Shown here: positions 27,266 through 36,016 of the stretch, one piece after another | Layout of the letters: every line of letters begins with the position of its first letter | Numbering within the stretch: the first letter of the stretch is position 1 | Origin: DASVBE01 sp963770375 | GTDB taxonomy: Bacteria; Actinomycetota; Actinomycetes; Streptosporangiales; Streptosporangiaceae | Length of the DNA: 64,000 nt | Reading direction: 5' to 3' | Assembly (NCBI GenBank): GCA_963770375.1 | Contig: CAVYPM010000006.1 | Location: 1-64,000 of the forward strand | Translations under genes and position numbers: made by a program | The notes under the pieces: model-generated | Told to the model about the DNA's origin: nothing | What the model saw: the letters and a program-made list of their open reading frames with translations, nothing else | The model's database searches: none

Positions 27266-28790
27266 GTGTCCGTTCTCCTCGCGATCGACCAGGGCAGCTC
27301 GTCCAGCCGGTGCGTGGTGCTGGACCCGCGGCTGCGGGTGCTGGCGCAGGCCGGGCGGCCGCTGCGGTCGCAGTTCCCGGCCAGCGGCTGGGTCGAGCAC
27401 GACCCGCAGGAGATCACCGCCAGCGTGACCGGCGCCGATGGCCGGCGCGCTGGCAGCAGGCCGGGGCCGGCTGGCCGGACGTGGCCGCGATCGGGCTGGC
27501 CGCGCAGACCGAGACGTTCGTGGTCTGGGACGCGGCCACCGGCGAGCCGGTGTACCCGGCGGTGAGCTGGCGGGACACCCGGGCGGGCGCGGTGTGCGAC
27601 CGGCTGCGGGCGCAGGGGCACGGGGAGCTGGTCCGGGAGCGCACCGGGCTGCCGCTGGAGGCCGCGTTCAGCGCGCCGAAGCTGCGCTGGGTGCTGGACC
27701 AGGTGCCCGGCGCGCAGGCCGCGGCGGAGGCCGGGCGGCTGCGGTTCGGCGACGTGAACTGCTGGCTGACCTGGTGCCTGTCAGCGGCGGGGCCCGCACG
27801 TCACCGAGCCGTCGATGGCCGCCCGGACGATGCTGTTCGGCGCGGCGACCCTGGCCTGGGACGACGGACTTGCTGGCGCTCTTCGGCATCCCCGCCGCGC
27901 TGCTGCCGGAGGTGGTGCCGACCGCGGGGGAACTGGCCGTGACCGACCCGGCGGTGGCCGGCGGCCGGGCGGTGATCCGGGCCAGCCTCGGTGACCAGCA
28001 GGCCGCGCTGTTCGGCCAGCGCTGCTGGTCCGCCGGGATGGCCAAGCTGACGCTGGGCACCGGCGCGTTCCTGTGGTGCCACGCCGGCCCGGTGCCGCCT
28101 GCGGCGGTCCCGCCGGGCGTGGTGGCCAGCTGCGCCTGGCAGACCAGCCGACGCGCACTGCGTACGCCTTCGAGGGCTTCGTGCCGAACGCCGGGGGTGT
28201 CGTCACCTGGCTGCGCGGGCTCGGCGCGGTGCCGCCGGACCGGTGGCCGGAGATCAGGGACGGCGCCGGGCGCGGCGGCGACGGCGATCCGGCGGCCGGG
28301 CTGTGGTGCGTGCCCGCGCTGTTCGGGCTGGGCACGCCGCACTGGGGCACCGCGGCCCGGGCCGATATCACTGGCCTGGGGCCGGGCAGCACCGGTGCCG
28401 ACCTGGCCGAGGCCGCGCTGCTCGGCGTGGTGCACCAGGTGGCGGACGCGATCGACGCGGTGCGCGGCGGGCTGGACGGGCCGCTGGAGGTGATCCGGGT
28501 CGACGGCGGGTATGGCGCGCAACGACTCGGTGCTGCAGGCCGTCGCCGACCTGGCCGGGGTGACGCTGGAGCGGACGGGCGTGACCGAGGCGACCGCGCT
28601 GGGCGCGGGCGCGCTGGCCGGGCTCGGTGCGGGGCTGTGGGATATGGCCGGGCTGGCGGCACTGCCGTTCGACACCGGCCAGCGGATCAGCCCGGCGCTG
28701 GCCGAGGCGGGCCGGGCGGCGGCCCGCGCGGGCTGGCGCGAGGTCCTGGACGCGGCGCTGGCCCGGTGGCAGGTGGCCCGTGGTGGCTGA
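27266..28790 (+). CDS. FGGY-family glycerol-kinase-like protein, multiply frameshifted
   Basis: It opens VSVLLAIDQGSSSSRCVVLD, the glycerol-kinase form of the first phosphate loop. ASGWVEHDPQEI, VVWDAATGEPVYPAVSWRDT, SLGDQQAALFGQRCW, KLTLGTGAFLWCHAG and FGLGTPHWGTAARADITGL follow. The D-Q-Q-A and G-T-G-x-F segments are catalytic signatures of glycerol kinases. Indels are needed near 27435, 27790, 27870, 28150 and 28515. It should make glycerol 3-phosphate from glycerol, feeding the oxidase downstream. It differs from the first FGGY gene in sequence and probably in substrate. Confidence 0.83.
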
Positions 28791-28935
28791 GCCCGTCGGC
28801 TGGCCCGTGAAACAGCGGCTGAGTCAGCGGCGGGACTGGCCGGCCGCGGGGCCTGACCTCCGGGGCACTGACCTCCGGGGCACCTGACGCTCCGGGGCGC
28901 TGAGCCCGGCGCACCGGGCGTGGTCGCGCGGCCGG

Positions 28936-30619
28936 ATGGAGCGCGAGACGTTCGACGTCGTGGTCGTCGGCGGCGGGGTGACCGGGTGCGGGGCCGCGCT
29001 GGACGCCGCGACCCGGGGGCTGTCGGTGGCGCTGATCGAGGCGCGGGACTACGCGGCGGGCGCGTCGAGCAAGTCGAGCAAGCTCATCCACGGCGGGCTG
29101 CGCTACCTGGAGATGCTCGACTTCGGGCTGGTCCGCGAGGCGCTGCGGGAGCGCCGGCTGCTGCTGACCGAACTGGCCCCGCACCTGGTCAAGCCGGTGC
29201 CGTTCCTGTGGCCGCTGACGCACCGGGTCTGGGAGCGGCCTTACCTGGCGGCCGGGCTCGTGCTGTACGACACGATGGGCGGCCGGCGGGCGGTGCCGCG
29301 GGCCCGGCACTTCACCCGGGCCGGGGCGCTGCGGATCGCGCCCGCGCTGAACCCGGCGGCGTTTGTCGGGCGCGGTCCAGTTCTATGACGCCCAGGAGGA
29401 CGACGCCCGGATGGTCGCCGTGCTGGCCAGGACCGCGGCCGCGCACGGCGCGGCGCTGGCCACCAACGTGCGGATGGACGGGCTGATCGTTGCGGACGGC
29501 CGGGTGACCGGGGTGCGGGCCCGCGACCTGCTGGAGGCCGGCGGCGCCTGGCCGCTGCGGGCCCGGCACGTGGTGCTCGCCACCGGCGCGTGGACCGGCG
29601 GCGGGGCCGGCGCGGGGCCGCTGCGGGTCCGGCCGTCCAAGGGCGTGCACATCCTGGTGCCGCAGGGACCGGATCGCGATGGACACCGGGCTGCTGACGC
29701 GGACCGAGAAGAGCGTGCTGTTCGTGATCCCGTGGGGCCGCACTGGCTGATCGGCGACACCGACACCGAGTGGCCGTACGACCCGGCGCACCCGACGGCG
29801 AGCCGGGCCGACCTGGAGTACCTGCTGGCCAAGGTCAACGCGGTGCTGCGGGACCCGCTGGTACCGCGGCGACATCGAGGGCGTGTTCGCCGGCCTGCGG
29901 CCGCTGGTCGCCGCGGAGGGCGCCGACACCACCCGGCTGAGCCGGGCGCACACGGTCTCGTCGCCCCAGCCCGGGCTGTCGGTGATCGCGGGCGGGAAGT
30001 TCACCACGTACCGGGTGATGGCCCGGGACCTGATCGACGCGGCGGCGGCCGACCTCGGCGCCCGGACGTCCGGCGCCGTCGGCCAGGCCGCGACCGGGCC
30101 GTCGCTCACCCACCAGACCCCCTGCTCGGCGCGGCCGGGTACGCGCGGGCTCGCCTCGGCGGACCAGCTGGCGGCGCGCAGCGGCCTGGCCGGCGGCGCA
30201 GGTCGAGCGGCTGCTCAACCGGTACGGATCGTGCGCCGACGACCTGCTGGACCTGATCGCCGGGCGGCCGGACCTGGGCCAGCAACTGCCCGGCGGCGGC
30301 CGGCTACCTGGCCGCCGAGATCGCCTACGCCTGCTCGCACGAGGGCGCGGTCCGGCTGGACGACGTGCTGGCCCGGCGGACCCGGATCGCGATCGAGATC
30401 CGGGACCGTGGCCTGACGCCGCCGCCGGCCGCGGCCGCGCTGATGGCCGCCGAGCTGGGCTGGGACCCGGCCCGCACCCAGCGCGAGCTCGATGAGTACC
30501 GGCAGGCGGTCGCGGCCGATCTGGCCGCGCAGGCCGAGCCCGACGAAAAGCTGGCCTACCAGGCCCGTCTCGCCGCCCCCGACCCCGTCCCGCTTCTACC
30601 CGCCCGCCGTCCGACGTGA
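28936..30619 (+). CDS. Glycerol-3-phosphate dehydrogenase (FAD, GlpD-like), multiply frameshifted
   Basis: The FAD-binding start VVVVGGGVTGCGAALDAATR is followed by SSKSSKLIHGGLRYLEMLDF, the GlpD flavin-binding signature. VQFYDAQEDDARMV, HVVLATGAWTGGG, LIGDTDTEWPYDP and VIAGGKFTTYRVMARD, near the substrate site, are also present. The family oxidises sn-glycerol 3-phosphate to dihydroxyacetone phosphate at the membrane and passes electrons to quinone. At least five indels occur (near 29370, 29665, 29862, 30120-30200 and 30295). It ends the permease-polyol block; no terminator is evident, only the direct repeats that follow. Confidence 0.86.
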
Positions 30620-30628
30620 CCGCCCACT

Positions 30629-30711
30629 AGTACGTGACACCGACTCAGGTTCGTGACACCAACCATCTAGTTCGTGACACCAACTCATCTGGTACGTGGG
30701 GCGAACCATTC
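30629..30711. repeat. Short direct-repeat array G(A/T)TCGTGACACCAAC
   Basis: Copies begin at 30630 (GTACGTGACACCGAC), 30649 (GTTCGTGACACCAAC) and 30670 (GTTCGTGACACCAAC), with a degenerate copy at 30692 (GTACGTGGGGCGAAC). Spacing is 19-22 bases. The array fills the gap between the GlpD-like gene and the convergent cyclotransferase gene. Such arrays can be transposon-end remnants or protein-binding sites; no transposase is near. Confidence 0.75.
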
Positions 30712-31192
30712 AGTACGGGTCCGTGACCCGCCAGGTCTGGCCGGCGTCGTAGCGTTCCCGCCAGGCGCGGCAGCGCAGGGCGAAGTCGGCCAGGTGCTGG
30801 CGGGCGAAGTCCGGCGCGGACCAGTCGTGCGGCGCGGCCTCGGACTCGTTGCGCCAGACGTAGGTCGTCGCGTTTCGCTGGTCGGTCAGGACCAGCTGCT
30901 CGATGCCGTAGTCGTCGTCCTCGTACCGGTCGAGCAGCTGCCACTCGCCGCCGGCCAGGCCGGTGATCAGGACGCCGGCCGCGGTCGCGCCGGGCGCCCG
31001 GATCAGGCCGGGGTAGGTTCGGTCGGTCAGCGCGGCGACCCGCCAGTCCGCGACGGTGCCCTCGGTCAGCTCGGGCACCCGGCCCAGCAGTTCCCGCAGC
31101 ACCTCGGGGAAGCGCAGGGTGCCGTAGGCAAAGAGAGCACCCGGGTCGGGCGGGAGGGTGCGCTGCCAGTTGCCGGGTCCGGTTGCCCCCAC
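30710..31192 (-). CDS. Gamma-glutamylcyclotransferase-like (AIG2/GGCT fold) protein
   Basis: The 160-residue protein has LFAYGTLRFPEVL, the YGTL substrate-binding loop of the GGCT fold. Farther on is LLDRYEDDDYGIEQL, containing the acidic residues where the catalytic Glu normally lies. The C-terminus (RAWRERYDAGQ) is helical. Members cyclise gamma-glutamyl compounds to 5-oxoproline or act on gamma-glutamyl amines; the substrate here is unknown. It is convergent with the GlpD-like gene and its 3' end touches the repeat array. Confidence 0.85.
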   Translation of the reverse strand: MGATGPGNWQRTLPPDPGALFAYGTLRFPEVLRELLGRVPELTEGTVADWRVAALTDRTYPGLIRAPGATAAGVLITGLAGGEWQLLDRYEDDDYGIEQLVLTDQRNATTYVWRNESEAAPHDWSAPDFARQHLADFALRCRAWRERYDAGQTWRVTDPY

Positions 31193-31308
31193 GGCCCGCC
31201 TCCGTCCGGTCGCTATGGCCCTGACTGGGGCAAATGTGCCTGACCACGGCTCGGCCGGTCAAGCCGCGGCGGGCGCGGCGGGACCCAGCCGGATATTTTT
31301 CGGCCAGG

Positions 31309-31334
31309 TGTCGATTCCGCGGCAGGGCGTTCGT
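31309..31334 (+). promoter_or_regulatory. Candidate ECF42-type promoter
   Basis: TGTCGA at 31309-31314 is followed 17 bases later by CGT, about 50 bases upstream of the DGPF gene. From memory, ECF42 promoters have a TGTCGA -35 and a CG-containing -10, which would make the sigma factor autoregulatory. Confidence 0.5.
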
Positions 31335-31384
31335 GACTGGGATGAGAGGGCGGCAAGGGCCGCCCCGGACCGGAGGGATTCACG

Positions 31385-31741
31385 ATGAAGCACTACATGC
31401 TGGCCGTGCACATGACCGAGGGCACGCCCATCCCGTCAGAGGAAGAGATCCAGCAGGCGTACCGGGACACGGACGCCTTCAACGCCGAGATCCAGGCCTC
31501 GGGCGCCTGGGTGTTCGGCGGCGGGCTGCTGCCGCCCGACACCGCGACGGTCGTGCGGGCCCAGGGCGGCAAGGTGGTCACCACCGACGGCCCGTTCGCG
31601 GAGACCAAGGAGCAGCTCGGCGGCTTCTGGGTGATCAAGGTCGCGGACCTGGACGCCGCGCTGGACTACGCGGGCCGCGCGTCGGAGGCCTGCCGGCAGC
31701 CGGTCGAGGTCCGGCCGTTCGAGGACTTCCCCGGGGAGTAG
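31385..31741 (+). CDS. DGPF/YCII-domain protein
   Basis: The 118-residue protein MKHYMLAVHMTEG... carries TTDGPFAETKEQLGGFWVIK, the DGPF motif of the YCII-related family, and ends with a VEVRPFEDF strand. These small cytoplasmic proteins are ferredoxin-like folds of unknown activity. They are regularly encoded next to ECF42-group sigma factors, as here. GGAGGGATTCACG precedes the ATG. The stop lies 4 bases before the sigma-factor start, so the two are one unit. Confidence 0.93.
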   Translation: MKHYMLAVHMTEGTPIPSEEEIQQAYRDTDAFNAEIQASGAWVFGGGLLPPDTATVVRAQGGKVVTTDGPFAETKEQLGGFWVIKVADLDAALDYAGRASEACRQPVEVRPFEDFPGE

Positions 31742-31745
31742 GCAC

Positions 31746-32978
31746 GTGCCTGGCGCAGACACCGCCGCGATCGAGCGCGCCTACCGGGAAAGCGCCGGCC
31801 GCGCCGTGGCCATCCTGACCCGCTTCCTCGGCGATCTTGACCTCGCCGAGGAAGCGGTCCAGGAGGCCTACGCGATCGCGATGGAGCGCTGGCCAGCCGG
31901 CGGTATCCCGCCCAACCCGGGCGGCTGGATCGTGACCACGGCCCGGAACAAAGCCCTGGACCGGCTGCGCCGCGAGTCCTCCCGGTATCACCGGGAAACC
32001 CAGGCCGTGCTGCTGCACGGGAATGAACTACCGCACGCGGAGGTGGGACCGGTGCAGGACGACCGGTTGCGGCTGATCTTCACCTGCTGCCACCCGGCGC
32101 TGGCCGCCGAGGCGCAGATCGCGCTGACCCTGCGGCTCATCGCCGGGCTGCAGGTTCCCGAGATCGCCCGCGCCTTCCTGGTGCCCGAGGCCACGGTCGC
32201 GCAGCGGCTGGTCCGGGCCAAGCGGAAGATCCGCGACGCGCGTATCCCGTACCGGGTGCCGCGCGACGCCGAGCTGCCCAGCCGGCTGCCGTTCGTGCTG
32301 GCCGTGGTGTACCTGATCTTCAACGAGGGGTACACCGCCTCGGCCGGCCAGGACCTGGGCCGCGCCGAGCTGGCCGCCGAGGCGATCCGGCTGGCCCGGC
32401 TGCTGGCCGCGCTGATGCCCGACGAGCCGGAAGTGACCGGGCTGCTGGCCCTGCTGCTGCTCACCGAGGCCCGCCGCCCGGCCCGCACCGGGCCCGGCGG
32501 GACGCTGATCCGGCTCGCCGATCAGGACCGGGGCCGGTGGGACAGGGACATGCTGGCCGAGGGCCTGGACCTGGTCCGCGCCTGCCTGCGCCGGGGTCAG
32601 CCGGGGCCCTACCAGATCCAGGCGGCCATCAACGCGGTGCACAGCGACGCGGCCACGGCGGCGGATACGGACTGGCGGCAGATTCTCGCCCTGTACGACC
32701 AGCTCACCGCGCTGGTGCCGACGCCGGTTGTGGCCCTGAACCGCAGCGTGGCCGTGGCCGAGGTGCACGGCCCGGCTGCGGCCCTGGACCTGGTCGACCA
32801 GCTGGGGCTCGGCGATTACCACCTCTACCACTCGACCCGCGCCGACCTGCTCCGCCGTCTGGGCCGGGCCGGCGAGGCGGCCACCGCCTACGACGCGGCC
32901 ATCGCGCTGGCCGGCAACGACGCCGAACGGGCCTTCCTGCAGCGGCAGCGTGACGGCCTGGGGAACGGGACGGGCTGA
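31746..32978 (+). CDS. ECF42-group RNA polymerase sigma factor with C-terminal extension
   Basis: The N-terminus holds sigma-2 (RFLGDLDLAEEAVQEAYAIA, then NPGGWIVTTARNKALDRLRR). Sigma-4 follows (IALTLRLIAGLQVPEIARAF, then ATVAQRLVRAKRKIRDA). Beyond about residue 185 is a 220-residue helical extension with VYLIFNEGYTAS and TPR-like repeats (LNRSVAVAEVHGPAAALDLV), which identifies the ECF42 group. That extension is needed for activity in studied members and no anti-sigma factor is present here. It probably drives the DGPF gene and itself. GTG is the start, with GGGGAG upstream. Confidence 0.93.
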   Translation: MPGADTAAIERAYRESAGRAVAILTRFLGDLDLAEEAVQEAYAIAMERWPAGGIPPNPGGWIVTTARNKALDRLRRESSRYHRETQAVLLHGNELPHAEVGPVQDDRLRLIFTCCHPALAAEAQIALTLRLIAGLQVPEIARAFLVPEATVAQRLVRAKRKIRDARIPYRVPRDAELPSRLPFVLAVVYLIFNEGYTASAGQDLGRAELAAEAIRLARLLAALMPDEPEVTGLLALLLLTEARRPARTGPGGTLIRLADQDRGRWDRDMLAEGLDLVRACLRRGQPGPYQIQAAINAVHSDAATAADTDWRQILALYDQLTALVPTPVVALNRSVAVAEVHGPAAALDLVDQLGLGDYHLYHSTRADLLRRLGRAGEAATAYDAAIALAGNDAERAFLQRQRDGLGNGTG

Positions 32979-32994
32979 TCAGCTGCCGTAATCC

Positions 32995-34104
32995 CTAATG
33001 CTTGTCGTGCCGGACGACGACGTCGGGCTTGCCCTCGGGGGCGATGAACGTGAGCAGGTCCAGGCCTTCGCGGATGACGGCGCTGGCGTCGGACTTCGGG
33101 AGCCTGGCGAAGGTCGTGACCTGCAGGTCCGCCTGGCCGTTGCGGCGGGTGGCCCGCCAGGTTCCGGCGAAGAGGCCGTCCACGAGCAGGGTGCCCTGGG
33201 CGGCGCCCTTGCCGGGCGGCAGCGGGACGGCCCGTTTGCCGGTGATGACCCGGCTGCGGTCGGCGTGCGAGAACAGCAGGTTGTCGTACTCGGGCAGGAA
33301 CCGGGGCGGCGCGGGTGTCTCCGGGTCGGGCCGCGGGGCGCGGGGCAGGTCGAGAAGTTCCCGGTCGTCCTCGTCGCGGAAGCGCCGTACGCGCTGGCCC
33401 AGCTGGTCGGTGACCTCGCGCAGCCTGGTCAGGCCGGACCAGGCCTGCACGTCCTGGACGGTGGCCGGGCCGAACGCGCCGAGGTAGCGCAGGATCAGCG
33501 GGGCCGGGTCCGGTTCGCCGTCGTGCGGCCGGCCGGTCCAGTCGCGGGCCGGGGCCAGCCGGGCCGGGCCGCGCTTGCCCCAGACGCCGCGCGGCGGGAC
33601 CTGGACCACGGGGAGCAGGAACGTGACGGCGTAGGCGAGCGAGGACGGGTCGCGGTCCGGCCACCGTCTGGCCAGCGCCTTGCCGAGTTCGGGGCGGGTC
33701 ATCGGGTGGTCGTCGAGCAGGGCGTGCCCTTCGGCGATGACCTCGGCGAGGTCGGTGCCCGTGAGTTTCCTGGCGAACGGCTGGCTGGCGAAGGTCCGCT
33801 CCTGGACCGGCTGCACCCACGGGCGCAGCTTTGCGCAGTCGGCGGCCGTGACCAGGTGCACGGTGGCCCGCATGAGCGGGGCGCGGACGGCTTTCCTGGC
33901 CTCGATCAGCCCGGCGAGGTCGCCGGGGCGGAAGTCTTCCAGGCGGGTCCACAGGCCGACGTAGGGCGCGTCCGGGACCTGGGCCTGCATCCCGACGAGG
34001 TGCTCGAGGGCGGCCGGGACCTTCTTCCGGGTCCGGTCCAGCAGCATCTGGCGGTCCAGCGTGGCCCGGTTCAGCGCCCTCGCGGACAGGGTGGCCGGCG
34101 TCAT
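32995..34104 (-). CDS. AlkZ-like winged-helix DNA glycosylase (HTH_42 family)
   Basis: The 369-residue protein belongs to the HTH_42/DUF1006 family, with RATVHLVTAADCAKL and later LRYLGAFGPATVQDVQAWSGL (a winged-helix block) and FLPEYDNLLFSHADRSRVI. HLVGMQAQVPDAPYVGLW near residue 36 holds a Q-x-Q motif, the active-site signature of AlkZ-type glycosylases that excise bulky or crosslinked bases. The QxQ form, rather than QxD, points to the crosslink-repair subtype, by inference. The ATG overlaps the CapA stop (ATGA). The partner gene gives no clue to the lesion. Confidence 0.85.
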   Translation of the reverse strand: MTPATLSARALNRATLDRQMLLDRTRKKVPAALEHLVGMQAQVPDAPYVGLWTRLEDFRPGDLAGLIEARKAVRAPLMRATVHLVTAADCAKLRPWVQPVQERTFASQPFARKLTGTDLAEVIAEGHALLDDHPMTRPELGKALARRWPDRDPSSLAYAVTFLLPVVQVPPRGVWGKRGPARLAPARDWTGRPHDGEPDPAPLILRYLGAFGPATVQDVQAWSGLTRLREVTDQLGQRVRRFRDEDDRELLDLPRAPRPDPETPAPPRFLPEYDNLLFSHADRSRVITGKRAVPLPPGKGAAQGTLLVDGLFAGTWRATRRNGQADLQVTTFARLPKSDASAVIREGLDLLTFIAPEGKPDVVVRHDKH

Positions 34105-35210
34105 CCGGTGCCCCATCCTGGTGTCGTGGGCCGGGCGGTCAGGTTCGTGCAGCCCCGCAGCCGGGCGTAGGCCCGGGCTGCGCGGCGGGCCCGGGGCCCG
34201 TGCAGGACCACGGGCTGGCCGGTGGCGGAGACCACCGCGGGCACGAACCTGGCCGTCAGCGGCCGGTGCGGGTGGAGCGTGAGCTTCAGCACCCCGGTGG
34301 CGGTGCTGTAGGAGTGCTCCCACCACAGGAAGTTGCCCATGCCGTAGGCCACAAACGTGTGGCCGAGCCAGCCCGAGCCCTGCAGCACATGAGCGTGCGC
34401 GCCGACGATGATGCTGGCGCCGGCCGCGGCCAGCCGCGGCGCCAGGCTCAGCTGGCCAGAGTCCGGGCAGGACTGCCCTTCGGTCCCCCAGTGCATGAAC
34501 ACGATGACCACGCTGGCGCGCTTCCTCGCGGCCCGGACCGCGGCCAGCGTGCGGCGGACGTTGATCGCGTTCGCCTCGCCGGACCGGGTCCGGGTGGCGA
34601 CCCAGGACGAGGCCAGCTCGGTCACCTGGGACACCCCGATGACCGCGATCCGGGCACCGTGGATCGTGGTGATGTACGGGGCCCAGGCGGCGCGCGCGTT
34701 CCTGCCGATGCCGACGTACGGGAAGCGCGCACGCCGGGCCGCGGCGATCGTGTCGTGCAGGCCGGTCCGGCCGTAGTCGAGCACGTGGTTGTTGGCCATC
34801 GTGACCAGGTCGATGCCGGCCGCGCGGACCGCGGTGAACGCCTTGCCCGTGGTCCGGAAGTGGAACTGCTTGGGCTGCGGGACCCCGCGGGTGGTGACCG
34901 CCGTCTCGAGGTTCACCGCGGTGAAGTCGGCCGCGCTGAGCACGAGCCTGATCGGCCCGAACGCCGCCAGCGGGTGCTTCAGCAGCCGCGCGGTCCGGCT
35001 GGCGAAGTTGACGTCCCCGGCGAACGCCAGCGTGACCGCGTGCGGGGCGGCGGTCCGGTGGGCGGCCGGACCGGAGCCGGGGCTCGGCTTCTGATCCGGG
35101 CTCGTGCGGGCCGGGGCATGCGAGGGGGCCAGGTGCGACGGCGCCTCCGCGGAACACCCAGCCAGAACCAGGGCCAGCGGCAGAGCGGCCAGCCGTCGCC
35201 AGGTTGGCAC
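34101..35210 (-). CDS. CapA-family lipoprotein (poly-gamma-glutamate-type metallophosphatase fold)
   Basis: The N-terminus LAALPLALVLAGCS is a lipoprotein signal with a lipobox Cys. A Pro/Ser linker leads to the CapA domain: LAFAGDVNFASR with the first metal ligand, DFTAVNLETAV, LVTMANNHVLDYG, VVIVFMHWGTEG and IIVGAHAHVLQG. These Asp, Asn, Glu and His residues form the two-metal site of the calcineurin-like fold. In Bacillus, CapA helps make capsular polyglutamate; actinobacterial versions are usually of unknown role at the outer membrane face. The start is GTG. It is coupled to the downstream AlkZ-like gene. Confidence 0.87.
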   Translation of the reverse strand: MPTWRRLAALPLALVLAGCSAEAPSHLAPSHAPARTSPDQKPSPGSGPAAHRTAAPHAVTLAFAGDVNFASRTARLLKHPLAAFGPIRLVLSAADFTAVNLETAVTTRGVPQPKQFHFRTTGKAFTAVRAAGIDLVTMANNHVLDYGRTGLHDTIAAARRARFPYVGIGRNARAAWAPYITTIHGARIAVIGVSQVTELASSWVATRTRSGEANAINVRRTLAAVRAARKRASVVIVFMHWGTEGQSCPDSGQLSLAPRLAAAGASIIVGAHAHVLQGSGWLGHTFVAYGMGNFLWWEHSYSTATGVLKLTLHPHRPLTARFVPAVVSATGQPVVLHGPRARRAARAYARLRGCTNLTARPTTPGWGTG

Positions 35211-35284
35211 CAGCCAAGGCTACGCCCAGAGCGGGCGGCTGCGGCCGGGCTTGCGCAGCCGGGCGGGGGCTGCTAGCACGGAGC

Positions 35285-35980
35285 ATGGCACAGCCGCCGG
35301 GGAGGCTGATCGGGGCGGGGCGGACCGCGGACGTGTACGCGCTGGACCGCGGGCGGGTGCTGCGGCGCTACCGGGGCGATGGCGACGTGGCCGCCGAGGC
35401 CGCGGCGATGGCGTACCTGGCCGAGGCGGGTTATCCCGTGCCGGCGGTGTACGACGCGGACGGCCGCGACCTGGTGCTCGAACGGCTCGACGGGCGCGAC
35501 ATGCTGGCCGACCTGACCCGGGCGCCGGCGCGGGTGCGGCGTCACGCCAGGACGCTGGCCCGGCTGCACGACCGGCTGCACGAGATCGAGGCGCCGCCCG
35601 GCCTGCGCGGGTGCTTCGCGCCGGGCGACCGGGTGGTGCACCTGGGCCTGCATCCGGGGAACGTGATGCTGACCTCGCGCGGGCCGGTGGTGATCGACTG
35701 GGCCGGCGTCCGGGCCGGCCTGCCCGCCGCGGACGTGGCCACCACTTACGTGATCATGCTGACCTCGGAGGTGGATGGCCTGCCCGGCTGGCTCCGCCCG
35801 GCGGCCCGTTCCCTGCGCGGCGCCATGCTCCGGGAGTTCCTGGCCTCGGTCGGGCACGACCCGTCGCCGGTGCTGGCCGCAGCCGCCCGGGCCCGGATGG
35901 CGGACGGCAGCGTGCGCCCCGCCGAGGCCGAGCATCTGCGCAGTGTCGCGGAGGAGGCCGGGGAAACCGGGCAGTCCTGA
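35285..35980 (+). CDS. Phosphotransferase-fold protein with an altered catalytic loop
   Basis: This 231-residue APH-fold protein has RLIGAGRTADVYALDRGRVL in the N-lobe and GPVVIDWAGVRAGLPAADVA with the metal-binding Asp. The catalytic loop reads HLGLHPGNVML, whereas relatives have HLDLHPGN or HGDLHPGN, so the catalytic Asp is Gly here. One base change (GAC to GGC) would account for it. The protein may be inactive, may bind a ligand without phosphorylating it, or may reflect a sequence error. It is divergent from the CapA gene and ends 36 bases before the next gene on the same strand. Confidence 0.8.
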   Translation: MAQPPGRLIGAGRTADVYALDRGRVLRRYRGDGDVAAEAAAMAYLAEAGYPVPAVYDADGRDLVLERLDGRDMLADLTRAPARVRRHARTLARLHDRLHEIEAPPGLRGCFAPGDRVVHLGLHPGNVMLTSRGPVVIDWAGVRAGLPAADVATTYVIMLTSEVDGLPGWLRPAARSLRGAMLREFLASVGHDPSPVLAAAARARMADGSVRPAEAEHLRSVAEEAGETGQS

Positions 35981-36016
35981 TAGCTTGACCACCGCCGAGG
36001 CAAAGGGGGACCAAGC

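Noticed and set aside
16921..30619. Calling the whole stretch pseudogenes
   Set aside because: Shifts are single-base, motifs stay intact on both sides and some shifts cancel within a few codons, which fits assembly indels better than long neutral decay.
30629..30711. CRISPR array
   Set aside because: Repeats are about 15 bases with 4-7-base spacers and degenerate copies, far from CRISPR dimensions, and no cas genes are present.
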